From assembly GCA_964545075.1 (NCBI GenBank), contig CAZJFS010000006.1:1-63180 (forward strand): a stretch of DNA of 63,180 bases, written 5' to 3'. The position numbers were made by a program, and so were the translations under genes. Shown here piece after piece: positions 8,504 to 16,161 of the stretch. The number at the start of each line of letters is the position of its first letter. The stretch's first letter is position 1. Under the pieces are notes generated by a model. The model had not been told where the DNA came from, did no database searches, and worked only from the letters and a program-made list of their open reading frames with translations. This DNA comes from DAOPXV01 sp035352535. GTDB taxonomy: Bacteria; Muiribacteriota; UBA9980.

Positions 8504-9709
8504 TCAGCGAAGTATCTTTTCCGTAAGATCGGCGCCGGATATTTTCGAAATATATTCTTCCGAAAGGCCGAGCATTCTTCCGCAGGTTTTAGCTATGCAT
8601 GAAAAGCCTTCGACGGTATGAAGGTCGAGTCCGCGTTTCACGCAATTTCCGTATATTAAAAGAGGAACGTATTCACGAGTATGATCGGTCGTTTTGGTGA
8701 AAGTAGGATCGCATCCGTGATCGGCGGTTATCATTAAAACATCGTTATCGTTCATTCTTTTCATTATTTCAGGCAGCTGCGAGTCGAATTCCATAAGGGA
8801 TTTCGCATAACCTTCCACGTCGCGCCTATGCCCGAAAACCATATCAAAATCGACAAGATTAGTGAATATAAGACCGGTGTTGAAGCGGTCCATATAATCG
8901 AGGGTCTTTTTGACGCCGTCGGCGTTTGAAGACGTTGTTATATAATCGCTGAGGCCGCGGCAGGCGAATATATCGTATATTTTACCCACTCCTGCGGTCC
9001 TTATGCCCGATTCTTTAAGATAGTCGAGAAGATTGGCGGGCGGCTCGAGTGAAAAATCATGGCGGTGCGAGGTCCGCTTGTATTCGCCGGGCTTGCCTAT
9101 GAAGGGCCTTGCGATAACGCGGCCTACAGCATGTTTCCCTCTTAATATGCTTCTGGCCATTTTGCAGTATTCGTATAACGTTTCAAGCGGAACCGTCTCT
9201 TCATGCGCGGCTATCTGAAATACCGAATCGGCCGAAGTATAAACTATCAAGGCGCCGGTTTTCTGATGTTCTTCGCCAAGATCTTTTATTATTTCAGTAC
9301 CGGAAGCGGCATAATTACCAAGAGTTTTTCTGCCCGTAAGTTTTTCGAATTCATCCAGCACTTCAGGAGGAAAACCTTTCGGATAAGTTGGAAATTCCTG
9401 CTCAAGCTTCACGCCCATCATTTCCCAATGTCCCGTCGTCGTATCTTTTCCCGGAGACAATTCCTTTAATTTCGCGTAGGTGCCAATGGGATTGGAGCAT
9501 TTTGAAACGCTGGTCACGGTATCGATGTTTGATATGCCAAGTGAAATCAGATTGGGAATCTTAAATTCTTTAGAAGCTTTTCCTATGTTTGAAAACGTGT
9601 TTGATCCGACATCGCCGTATTTATCGGCGTCAGGCATTTCACCTATCCCTACGGAATCTAAAACTATGAGTATTACCCTGGAGATCGAATCATTTGTCTG
9701 AGTAGTCAT
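8504..9709 (-). CDS. deoB: Phosphopentomutase
   Basis: Interconverts (deoxy)ribose-1-phosphate and (deoxy)ribose-5-phosphate, linking nucleoside phosphorolysis to DeoC. The 401 residues match DeoB. Alkaline-phosphatase-superfamily metal sites are visible: VLDSVGIGEMPDA at the N-terminus, GKDTTTGHWEMMG around the phosphorylated Thr, and TADHGCDPT followed by TDHTREYVPLL near the C-terminus. AAGGGG precedes ATG 9709. It lies 57 bp after the AOR fusion gene on the same strand, so it looks like part of the BMC operon and would supply deoxyribose-5-phosphate to the BMC aldolase. No encapsulation peptide is obvious, so it probably acts in the cytosol. Confidence 0.96.
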   Translation of the reverse strand: MTTQTNDSISRVILIVLDSVGIGEMPDADKYGDVGSNTFSNIGKASKEFKIPNLISLGISNIDTVTSVSKCSNPIGTYAKLKELSPGKDTTTGHWEMMGVKLEQEFPTYPKGFPPEVLDEFEKLTGRKTLGNYAASGTEIIKDLGEEHQKTGALIVYTSADSVFQIAAHEETVPLETLYEYCKMARSILRGKHAVGRVIARPFIGKPGEYKRTSHRHDFSLEPPANLLDYLKESGIRTAGVGKIYDIFACRGLSDYITTSSNADGVKKTLDYMDRFNTGLIFTNLVDFDMVFGHRRDVEGYAKSLMEFDSQLPEIMKRMNDNDVLMITADHGCDPTFTKTTDHTREYVPLLIYGNCVKRGLDLHTVEGFSCIAKTCGRMLGLSEEYISKISGADLTEKILR

Positions 9710-9766
9710 AATTCCCCTTTTTAAGCCGGCCGGGCGGCAAAATATTTTTATGAATAAGTTTTTGAA

Positions 9767-12073
9767 TTACCACGCTTCAAATATTTTTTCAACGGCTTCG
9801 TCGTTTACCGAAAAAACGCCATGAGTTTTTTCATTTACGTCATTGTAAAAGAAAGCCGGAAGTTTCGTTCTTATATTTTCGCGACCGGAAGCATTATTGA
9901 AGGAATTTTCTTCTTTTATAAGTTTTTTCGCGATTCTGGCCGCTTCCTGAAAGGTTAGTTTTATATTATACCTTAAAGCGATTATTTTTACAAGAGAATT
10001 CCACAACTCTTGATTTTCGATAAGCGGGTATATTAAATTCGGACATAAACCAAGAGTATCCATAACATGAAAAGCCAGCTGCATATTGCGGGAAAATTCA
10101 ACCTGGCCTTCAGGATAGCTGGCGGTAACGGAAACGCCCGCATTTGAAATATTCGCGGCAGCGATATATCCCCAGGCTTTTTCTTCTGTTCCAATGGGAG
10201 ATGTGATATAAGAAACGCCAAGGCCCATTACGGCGCGCGGATCATAAGGCGGCATGGCCTCTCCCGATACGCTCACGGCGCAGCCGTCGCCTACGGATAT
10301 AGCCGCGGCATATGCGCCCTTTAATATTATCCTGCCAAGAACGGTCTGTTTGTCGATCTCTGACAGGCATGCGACCGCTATTTCGGCCGGCGAGCCTTTT
10401 TGCGTACCGGACCTGATAACTTCACATATTGCCAGAGCGATTTCGCTGAAATCAAGGCCTTTTTCCCTGCAATATCTGAGAATCCTGGCGATAACGTCGA
10501 AATTAAATATTTCGGACATAGTTCCAAGCTGCGCGATATGTTCATATTCGATATATGGCGTTTTGACGTTTTTATCATCGATAAAAATATTTTTGCATTT
10601 TACGAGGCATCCATCTATGCATGAAACGCCGCATGTTCCCTTTCGCTTTAGAATAATTTCACCAAGCGCCTGATGCGAAAGTTTGGCGATATCAGCGGAT
10701 TCGAATTTTTCATAACGGGCTATGGGCAGGGCGCCGCATTCATACAGCGGCATAACGAAGGACGCGGTGCCATACGGCGATATCATTTCCGATATGGTTC
10801 GATTTTTCAGCACGGCTTCGTTGAACTCGGAAACGAGTTTTTCATATTCGGATCTTTTTTCAATTGGAATTTCGGCAGGCATGGCGCATTCGCCGGCATC
10901 AAATACCATGGCGATAACCCCGAGGGCGCCCATTAAAAGACCGGGCCCATATTGTATGTCGGGATTTCCGGACGCGTCCGTCGCCGATATGGTAGCCGTG
11001 GCCGCTCCTTTTTGAGCCATCGGACCCGATACGATAAACGAGCAGCCGGCGCCGTGGACGCGCCTGAGCCTTTCCGTTATTTCATAATTATTAAGTCCGG
11101 CGAGGTTTTCGCCCGAAAGAAATTCAACCGAATTTTTCGAAAATTTCAAAACGTAATAATATCCCTGAGCGTCACCTTCGATTATTATTGAACGCATTCC
11201 CAGGGCCGCCATGGAAGACGCCGCGCCGGCCGGCCTCGTCATTATCTTTATTCCGTTCGTTCCGGGGCTTTTAGAACCTATCGCCAGCGAAGCGGAAGAG
11301 GTTATGCCGCTCCCCGCGAGCGCTCCGGGCGCCATAACTATCTTGTTAACTTTAACGGCGGGACTTTTCGGATCGATCTCCGAGCATATTATAGCCGAAC
11401 AGAGTGAACGGCCGAAAAGCGACGCCTTCTCCCTTTCGTCTAACTTATTGACGACGGACGCGATATTTTCAAATTTAACGGACCGTTCGAGGGTGTTTAC
11501 CCTTATGATTTTCTGATCGAATTCGCCGGCGAATGAAAACACGGACCCAGGAGTCGCAACGGAATTAAGAGTTAATATCCTGAAAGGGACGTTTTTCTGG
11601 CGAAAAAAAACCGAAATAAGATCTTTTTCGGCGGACGAAAGAACGGGCTCGTTAACGAGGAACCTCACTTGAAGGTTTTTAAAGCGCCTGGCCTGTTCAA
11701 GTATCGCCGAAGCCTCGGCCTCGACGATTTTCATATCTCCGGCGCGCACCGCTGAAACATTAGGCGAAATTTCAACTATATGCGCGCCGGCCCGGACCAT
11801 GGCATCCAGCAAAAGGCATTTTTCGGACGAGTGCGAGAGCCCCAACGGAAAATCTATCATGGTGGCGATCTTCGTCCTGGAATTTTTAAGTTTTTCGGCG
11901 GCCTGGCGTACCATGAACGGAGGAACGAGCACTTCTATGTAGTTATAGGCCAGCGCGCCTTCAATCACGTTCAGGACGGTCTCACGAGCTCCACCCGCCA
12001 TATCGATAAACGACCCGGAACATTTATAAAATTCTTTTTTTGAGATATTCATTATGCTATCACTTATAAACAT
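9767..12073 (-). CDS. Truncated DeoC-like domain fused to an aldehyde:ferredoxin oxidoreductase (AOR) homologue
   Basis: Residue numbers below count from a possible GTG start at 12076. Residues about 20-178 align with DeoC: DFPLGLSHSSEK matches GFPLGATSSSAK of the neighbouring aldolase. However, the Schiff-base Lys position is Leu (FRILTL versus FVKTST), the catalytic Asp aligns with Glu102, and the last barrel strands are absent. From about residue 187 the chain is an AOR-family enzyme. It has the pterin-binding N-domain (APGALAGSG, SKSPGTNGIK), C482/C486/C490/C494, ExxH at 510-513 and DTLGLC at 673-678. AOR enzymes use a tungsten- or molybdenum-pterin and an Fe4S4 cluster to oxidise aldehydes to acids with ferredoxin. 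The cluster spacing is CX3CX3C rather than the usual CX2CX3C. ATG 12073 abuts a strong hairpin and lacks a clear Shine-Dalgarno; ATG 12052 is an alternative. The gene sits between deoC and deoB, so acetaldehyde is the inferred substrate. Confidence 0.85.
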   Translation of the reverse strand: MFISDSIMNISKKEFYKCSGSFIDMAGGARETVLNVIEGALAYNYIEVLVPPFMVRQAAEKLKNSRTKIATMIDFPLGLSHSSEKCLLLDAMVRAGAHIVEISPNVSAVRAGDMKIVEAEASAILEQARRFKNLQVRFLVNEPVLSSAEKDLISVFFRQKNVPFRILTLNSVATPGSVFSFAGEFDQKIIRVNTLERSVKFENIASVVNKLDEREKASLFGRSLCSAIICSEIDPKSPAVKVNKIVMAPGALAGSGITSSASLAIGSKSPGTNGIKIMTRPAGAASSMAALGMRSIIIEGDAQGYYYVLKFSKNSVEFLSGENLAGLNNYEITERLRRVHGAGCSFIVSGPMAQKGAATATISATDASGNPDIQYGPGLLMGALGVIAMVFDAGECAMPAEIPIEKRSEYEKLVSEFNEAVLKNRTISEMISPYGTASFVMPLYECGALPIARYEKFESADIAKLSHQALGEIILKRKGTCGVSCIDGCLVKCKNIFIDDKNVKTPYIEYEHIAQLGTMSEIFNFDVIARILRYCREKGLDFSEIALAICEVIRSGTQKGSPAEIAVACLSEIDKQTVLGRIILKGAYAAAISVGDGCAVSVSGEAMPPYDPRAVMGLGVSYITSPIGTEEKAWGYIAAANISNAGVSVTASYPEGQVEFSRNMQLAFHVMDTLGLCPNLIYPLIENQELWNSLVKIIALRYNIKLTFQEAARIAKKLIKEENSFNNASGRENIRTKLPAFFYNDVNEKTHGVFSVNDEAVEKIFEAW

Positions 12074-12076
12074 CAC

Positions 12077-12103
12077 GCAAGGGGCATTTAAATTGCCCCT
12101 TGC
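12077..12103. promoter_or_regulatory. Perfect 10-bp hairpin directly upstream of the AOR-fusion start
   Basis: GCAAGGGGCA and TGCCCCTTGC pair perfectly around a 7-nt loop. The hairpin sits in the 75-bp gap after deoC, three bases before the ATG at 12073. A T6 run flanks it only on the plus-strand side, so for the minus-strand operon it does not look like a standard terminator. An RNA-stability or translation-control hairpin, or a terminator for antisense transcripts, is possible. Confidence 0.6.
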
Positions 12104-12151
12104 TTTTTTATACGATGTAATAATTTTAAAAAGTATATATTGTAAAGGCTT

Positions 12152-13594
12152 TTAGTAGCCTTTTTTAGCGGACGCGACTCCCGAGACTATTGAAACGGAA
12201 GCGGAAGCGCCTATTCTTGTGGCGCCAGCGGCGATCATCGTTTTCGCTGTCTCAAGATCACGCACGCCGCCCGACGCCTTAACGCCCATGTCGGGACCGA
12301 CGGTCTTTCTCATCATGGCAATGTCGGCCGCCGTAGCGCCGCCCCCGGAAAATCCGGTGGACGTCTTTACGAAGTGAGCGCCGGCGCTCTTCGAAAGCCT
12401 GCAGGCGGTGACTTTTTCTTCATCGGTAAGAAGGCTTGTCTCAAGAATGACTTTAACGGTGTGGCCGCCGGCCGCGCGTACGACATCTCTGATATCGTCC
12501 TCTACCCGCTTCAAGTTTCCTGATTTAAGAGCGCCTATATTTATGACCATGTCTATTTCATCGGCGCCGTCAGCTATCGCCTGAACCGTTTCACAGGCTT
12601 TGGCGCTCGAGGAAGTGGCCCCGAGAGGAAAACCTACGACCGTACAGACCATTACGCCGGCATTTCTGAGACGATCCTTACAAAATTTAACCCAGCCGGG
12701 GTTTACGCAAACGGAAGCGAATTTGAATTTTCCGGCTTCTTCGCACAGCTTTTCAAATTCGGTCTGTTTAGCGTCCGGCTTTAATAGAGTGTGATCTATC
12801 ATTGAAGCCAGAGCCGAATCAAAAGCGCCCGGAACCGAACCTATACCGGGTGTAGCCGATATTCTCGCCGCTCCGGCGTTCTTAATGTTATTCACGGCGG
12901 ACTCACGTTTTACGAAACATTGGCCGCACTGCGAGCAATTCGATCCATCGCAGTTCGAAGCCGCGGGCACGTTTGAACAAGATCTTTCACATGCCGTTTC
13001 AAGGCCTCTGCAAATCCCGGACATCGGAACTACGGTTACGCCCATTTCGGTTAACTTCGCTATTTTCTGATTTATCTCGCGCATGATGGCCGGATTCGCG
13101 TTTCCAAGCTGGCTCAAAAGCGGCTCGGATGAAACTATTAAAGTTTTTTTATTGATCACGTGCCAGATAAGATAGTTACATACCATCGAATCGGTGTTCA
13201 AGCCTGAAATATGGGTCAGGGCCGAAAGCGAAAGAAAAGGAACTATCACGCTCTGGTACTTTTGCAGGAACAATGTCCTTTCCGCATAGCTGAATGAAGT
13301 ATAAATTTCACCGGCTTTTAAGCGAGAGCGAAGTTCAGCGACGTCAAAGACGGACTTAGCTCCGTCAGAGAGAAGTATGTCATATTTGAGCCCGCCGGCG
13401 CGTTCGATCTCACGATAGAAATCTTCCCGCATATTGGGAACGCCCGTAAAGACGATAAGGACTTTTCCGGATGACGCGGCTTCGGTTGAAGGCTTATAGG
13501 ACTGCGCCGTGGAACCGGAAACGTTACCCGTGGAAGTTTTAATCGTGCTCAAAACCTCGCGGGTGATCATATCGATCAAATTTTTATTATCCAT
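12152..13594 (-). CDS. deoC: BMC-targeted deoxyribose-phosphate aldolase with N-terminal flavoprotein-like domain
   Basis: Cleaves deoxyribose-5-phosphate into acetaldehyde and glyceraldehyde-3-phosphate. Residues 5-19 (LIDMITREVLSTIK) form an amphipathic helix of the BMC encapsulation-peptide type, followed by a Ser/Thr-rich linker. Residues about 42-195 resemble the flavoprotein (HFCD/pfam02441-like) fold seen in other BMC loci. Seven cysteines lie at 195-226, including CDGSNCSQCGQC, a possible Fe-S or zinc site. Residues about 258-480 are a full DeoC barrel with Schiff-base Lys410 (VKTSTGF), Asp348 and Lys439 (VKASGG). Ordinary DeoC is about 220-260 residues, so the N-terminal half is an addition. 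GGGAGAA precedes ATG 13594. Whether the flavoprotein part binds FMN, or handles another substrate, is unknown. Confidence 0.92.
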   Translation of the reverse strand: MDNKNLIDMITREVLSTIKTSTGNVSGSTAQSYKPSTEAASSGKVLIVFTGVPNMREDFYREIERAGGLKYDILLSDGAKSVFDVAELRSRLKAGEIYTSFSYAERTLFLQKYQSVIVPFLSLSALTHISGLNTDSMVCNYLIWHVINKKTLIVSSEPLLSQLGNANPAIMREINQKIAKLTEMGVTVVPMSGICRGLETACERSCSNVPAASNCDGSNCSQCGQCFVKRESAVNNIKNAGAARISATPGIGSVPGAFDSALASMIDHTLLKPDAKQTEFEKLCEEAGKFKFASVCVNPGWVKFCKDRLRNAGVMVCTVVGFPLGATSSSAKACETVQAIADGADEIDMVINIGALKSGNLKRVEDDIRDVVRAAGGHTVKVILETSLLTDEEKVTACRLSKSAGAHFVKTSTGFSGGGATAADIAMMRKTVGPDMGVKASGGVRDLETAKTMIAAGATRIGASASVSIVSGVASAKKGY

Positions 13595-13682
13595 GTTAAT
13601 TCTCCCGTCATTATGAAAAAATGGTCATGCCGTTTCATCGCCGTTTTTTAAAAAACGGTTCATGAATTTCCACGCGATATTA

Positions 13683-14036
13683 TTACAGCGTGGAAGCGGT
13701 GGGGAGTATCCTTTCTACGTCTTCGTGCGGAGAAGGAATCACATGAACGCTTATGAGCTTTCCGACTTTTGAAGCCGCCTGAGCGCCAGCGTCAGTAGCC
13801 GCTTTTACAGCGCCTACGTCGCCTCTTACCATGCAGGTAACATAGCCTGCGCCGATCTGTTTCCATCCGATAAGTTCCACGTTAGCGGCTTTGACCATTG
13901 CGTCTCCAGCCTCTATCATAGGGATCAATCCGTAGGTTTCGATCATTCCGAGCGCTTTTTTCACATTAATCATCCTTTCGTTATTTTCGATTATTATTTT
14001 TTCATTTATCGTTTTTTCTTGCTTACTCTTGGACAT
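13683..14036 (-). CDS. BMC-H hexameric shell protein
   Basis: A single Pfam00936-type BMC domain that forms hexagonal shell tiles. The core runs from KKALGMIETYGLI through MVKAANVELIG and the pore loop KQIGAGYVT to MVRGDVGAVKAATDAGAQAA and ISVHVIPSPHEDVE. The pore motif IGAG is close to the IGSG of PduA-like hexamers. The frame starts with 21 extra charged residues (MSKSKQEKTINEK...) compared with the other BMC-H here. The start may instead be ATG 13973 or GTG 13964, which has AAAGGATG just upstream. It follows the second BMC-P by 46 bp in the operon. Confidence 0.95.
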   Translation of the reverse strand: MSKSKQEKTINEKIIIENNERMINVKKALGMIETYGLIPMIEAGDAMVKAANVELIGWKQIGAGYVTCMVRGDVGAVKAATDAGAQAASKVGKLISVHVIPSPHEDVERILPTASTL

Positions 14037-14082
14037 TTACACCAGCTCTTTATGGTTAAAATATATATCAGGAAAAGCTAAT

Positions 14083-14370
14083 TTACTTTGCCTCCACCCA
14101 TCCGTCCAGATCGACCGTATCGACGACGCCGACTATAACTAGATTGACCGGCATCTTATTTCTTTTCAAGACTATTTTCGCCGAACCGCCTTCTTTAAGT
14201 ATGAGCACCAGATCGCCTTCACCGGCGTCCACCGAATCAACGGCCACAAGGGGTTTTCCAACAGGATTTCCCGAAATGTCGGTCTGCTTGACAAGCATCA
14301 GTTTGAAGCCTTCAAGCGTTTTATTCTTTATGGTGGAAACTACGTTCCCTATGACCTTTCCAAGTATCAT
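14083..14370 (-). CDS. BMC-P (EutN/CcmL-type) pentameric vertex protein
   Basis: This 95-residue protein has the EutN/CcmL (pfam03319) pattern: MILGKVIGNVVSTIKNKTLE at the start, LVAVDSVDAGEGDLVLI in the middle and VVGVVDTVDLDGW at the end. These pentamers cap the vertices of the icosahedral shell. TAGGGGC lies 7 nt before ATG 14370. It is 10 bp downstream of the other BMC-P gene, and the two have diverged strongly (different middle strands), so they are not a recent duplication. Confidence 0.94.
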   Translation of the reverse strand: MILGKVIGNVVSTIKNKTLEGFKLMLVKQTDISGNPVGKPLVAVDSVDAGEGDLVLILKEGGSAKIVLKRNKMPVNLVIVGVVDTVDLDGWVEAK

Positions 14371-14380
14371 TACGATGCCC

Positions 14381-14668
14381 CTACGTTATTTTCAGCAGAT
14401 TCAATCCTGATTTTATTTCATCGATTATTCCGATTATACCCATGTCCGTCGGCGTATTCGGTTCACTGAACGCGTTCGTGGCTTCACGGCTTTCGATGAT
14501 CAATACGACTTCGCCGTTTCCGGCGCCGACGGTATCGACGGCCACGAAAGGCGGCCCTATCGCCGTAAGTTCCTCATTTATAGGCTCAACGAAAAGCATT
14601 TTGCTTCCCTTAAGCGTCTCCCATTTACAGGTCGAAACGAGGCTCCCGCATACGCGTCCAAGTATCAT
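14381..14668 (-). CDS. BMC-P (EutN/CcmL-type) pentameric vertex protein, second copy
   Basis: This 95-residue EutN/CcmL-family vertex protein shows MILGRVCGSLVSTCKWETLK at the N-terminus, FVAVDTVGAGNGEVVLII in the core and MGIIGIIDEI near the C-terminus. Its start codon overlaps the RpiB-like stop (ATGA at 14665-14668), which implies translational coupling between the shell and the enzyme. It carries two N-terminal Cys residues that the other copy lacks. Having two different pentamers suggests vertices with distinct properties; that is an inference. Confidence 0.93.
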   Translation of the reverse strand: MILGRVCGSLVSTCKWETLKGSKMLFVEPINEELTAIGPPFVAVDTVGAGNGEVVLIIESREATNAFSEPNTPTDMGIIGIIDEIKSGLNLLKIT

Positions 14669-15354
14669 TCGAAGCGCACCGTTATCCCCTTAGCCCGCGC
14701 CGCGTCCTTCGCGAGGTCAGTAACTATAGTGCCTTTAGCGATAATAAGTTCCGTCCCGCCCTGGCATTTTTTGACGTATTCCTCGGAGATCAATACGGGA
14801 TGAGATACGCTTGCGACCGGGTTCGATGCGTTTCCGCCGTAACCTATGGCCGCGAGAACTCTTGTTATTATCGTTTTTACAAGACCTTCGTCCAGCGATC
14901 CGCCTGATACGGATGCGAACGGAGCGTAGTTTAATATTTTATCGACCCTTTTCGAATGGCGTCCGCCTTCGAATTTAGCTTCGATAAAAGTATCCACGAG
15001 CTTTTTAGCAAGGCCCGTGCCTACGACCATCGATCCCATGCACATAACGTTGGCGCCGTTGTGCTCGCGGGCATTGCGCGTAACGTAAAGTTCATTGCAT
15101 ACCGCGGCGAGAACGCCGGGAACGCGGTTTGCGCACATGGATGATCCGATACCGGCGCCGTCAATCATGATCCCGACCGCCCTGGGGTCGGCCGAAACGT
15201 ATTCAGCCACCTTGAAGGCAAAATCGGGATAATCGCAGGCGTCCTTCGATTTCGTTCCAACGTCGATCACGTTATGGTTCAAGCTTTTCAGGTAATCGAC
15301 AATGACGCATTTAAGATCATAGCCGCCATGATCGGCTCCTATGACTATGTCCAT
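14665..15354 (-). CDS. RpiB/LacA-family sugar-phosphate isomerase homologue with BMC targeting tail
   Basis: Residues 1-145 follow the RpiB/LacAB fold: ADHGGYDLK with D8 and H9, VPGVLAAVCNELY, and REHNGANV with H98. The catalytic Cys of RpiB (ICGTG) is replaced by Asp65 in MIDGAGIGSSM, which instead resembles the LacA subunit of galactose-6-phosphate isomerase. Residues 153-171 (LDEGLVKTIITRVLAAIGY) look like an encapsulation peptide. Residues 186-229 (ELIIAKGTIVTDLAKDAARA) match a tail found on several BMC enzymes. Ordinary RpiB is about 150 residues. AGGTGG precedes ATG 15354. It may isomerise a pentose phosphate inside the shell, but with Asp in place of Cys the activity and substrate are uncertain. 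Confidence 0.85.
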   Translation of the reverse strand: MDIVIGADHGGYDLKCVIVDYLKSLNHNVIDVGTKSKDACDYPDFAFKVAEYVSADPRAVGIMIDGAGIGSSMCANRVPGVLAAVCNELYVTRNAREHNGANVMCMGSMVVGTGLAKKLVDTFIEAKFEGGRHSKRVDKILNYAPFASVSGGSLDEGLVKTIITRVLAAIGYGGNASNPVASVSHPVLISEEYVKKCQGGTELIIAKGTIVTDLAKDAARAKGITVRFE

Positions 15355-15379
15355 AGCTTTTCCACCTTTTTAAAAGCGA

Positions 15380-15664
15380 TTATTTTTCATCAAACTGAGG
15401 AATGAGCTTTTCGGTTTCTGCGTGCGGACGAGGGATTACGTGAACGCTCAAAAGTTCCCCGACCCTCTGCGCAGCCTGAGCGCCAGCGTCAGTAGCCGCT
15501 TTTACAGCGCCTACATCGCCTCTTACCATAGCCGTTACAAGGCCGGCGCCTATCTGTACCTGCCCGACGAGAGTTACGTTAGCGGCCTTTACCATAGCAT
15601 CAGCGGCTTCTATCGAACCGATGAGGCCTTTTGTCTCTACCATACCTAATGCTTCTTTAATCAT
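15380..15664 (-). CDS. BMC-H hexameric shell protein (operon leader)
   Basis: A compact 94-residue BMC-H: MIKEALGMVETKGLIGSIEA, MVKAANVTLVG with the conserved Lys, the pore loop QIGAGLVT, MVRGDVGAVKAATDAG, and ISVHVIP-type C-terminus (LLSVHVIPRPHAETE). It is the first gene of the BMC operon, with GAAAGGGG upstream of ATG 15664 and a perfect promoter at 15700-15728. It is probably the major facet tile. No BMC-T (trimeric, tandem-domain) shell gene is present, so the shell may be built only from the two H and two P proteins of this window unless others are encoded elsewhere. Confidence 0.96.
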   Translation of the reverse strand: MIKEALGMVETKGLIGSIEAADAMVKAANVTLVGQVQIGAGLVTAMVRGDVGAVKAATDAGAQAAQRVGELLSVHVIPRPHAETEKLIPQFDEK

Positions 15665-15699
15665 TGTGTAATACCCCTTTCAAATAATTAGGTGCAATC

Positions 15700-15728
15700 A
15701 TTATATTATTAATTTCACAAAATGTCAA
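15700..15728 (-). promoter_or_regulatory. Perfect consensus sigma-70 promoter of the BMC operon
   Basis: On the minus strand TTGACA (15723-15728) and TATAAT (15700-15705) are exactly 17 bp apart, and the first BMC-H codon is about 36 nt past the -10 box. No operator palindrome was seen next to it. A consensus promoter suggests strong expression, possibly controlled by a repressor. Confidence 0.85.
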
Positions 15729-16074
15729 GCCCGCCGGTTCTAACTATTTCATATCATCATGCGTCGGAACCGCTATCGGTTAAACCTTGAAATAGCATAT
15801 TAATAAAAAAAATATTGTTGATTTTATTTTTTCATCCGCCGAATTATTTCTTTTAACTAACTTTATCCGTATAATCGCGAACAGAGTCGGCGCAAAACTT
15901 AAAATACCGCTCGTTATTATCGCGGCGGCCGAAAACGATACGATCGCAAAGCCATAAGGCGCATGAGTTTCATGCAATCGTAAACGCCTTGCATCCTGAA
16001 ATTCAAAATTTACGACGCTTATCTCTAAAAACGCAGCCGGCCTCGGCAATAAGCGGACTATTTCGAAATAGCCG

Positions 16075-16103
16075 TTGTAAAAAAGCTTAAAATATTGTAT
16101 AAT
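16075..16103 (+). promoter_or_regulatory. Sigma-70 promoter for the 16162 gene; note on the 15665-16161 gap
   Basis: TTGTAA (16075-16080), 17 bp, TATAAT (16098-16103), about 58 nt ahead of the gene at 16162. The rest of the 497-bp gap holds the divergent BMC promoter and no convincing gene. Confidence 0.7.
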
Positions 16104-16161
16104 GAATATTGAATTAGTTTAACTTTAAACCCAAAATAACTTTCTGGAGGTAAGCCCGAAC

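Noticed and set aside
12101..12111. Terminator for the minus-strand BMC operon between deoC and the AOR gene
   Set aside because: The T-run is on the plus-strand side of the hairpin; on the minus strand no U-tract follows, so it is listed as a hairpin only.
15780..16049. 89-codon minus-strand frame in the gap upstream of the BMC promoter
   Set aside because: Only a TTG start, no Shine-Dalgarno, and composition unlike the neighbours; it overlaps the divergent promoter region.
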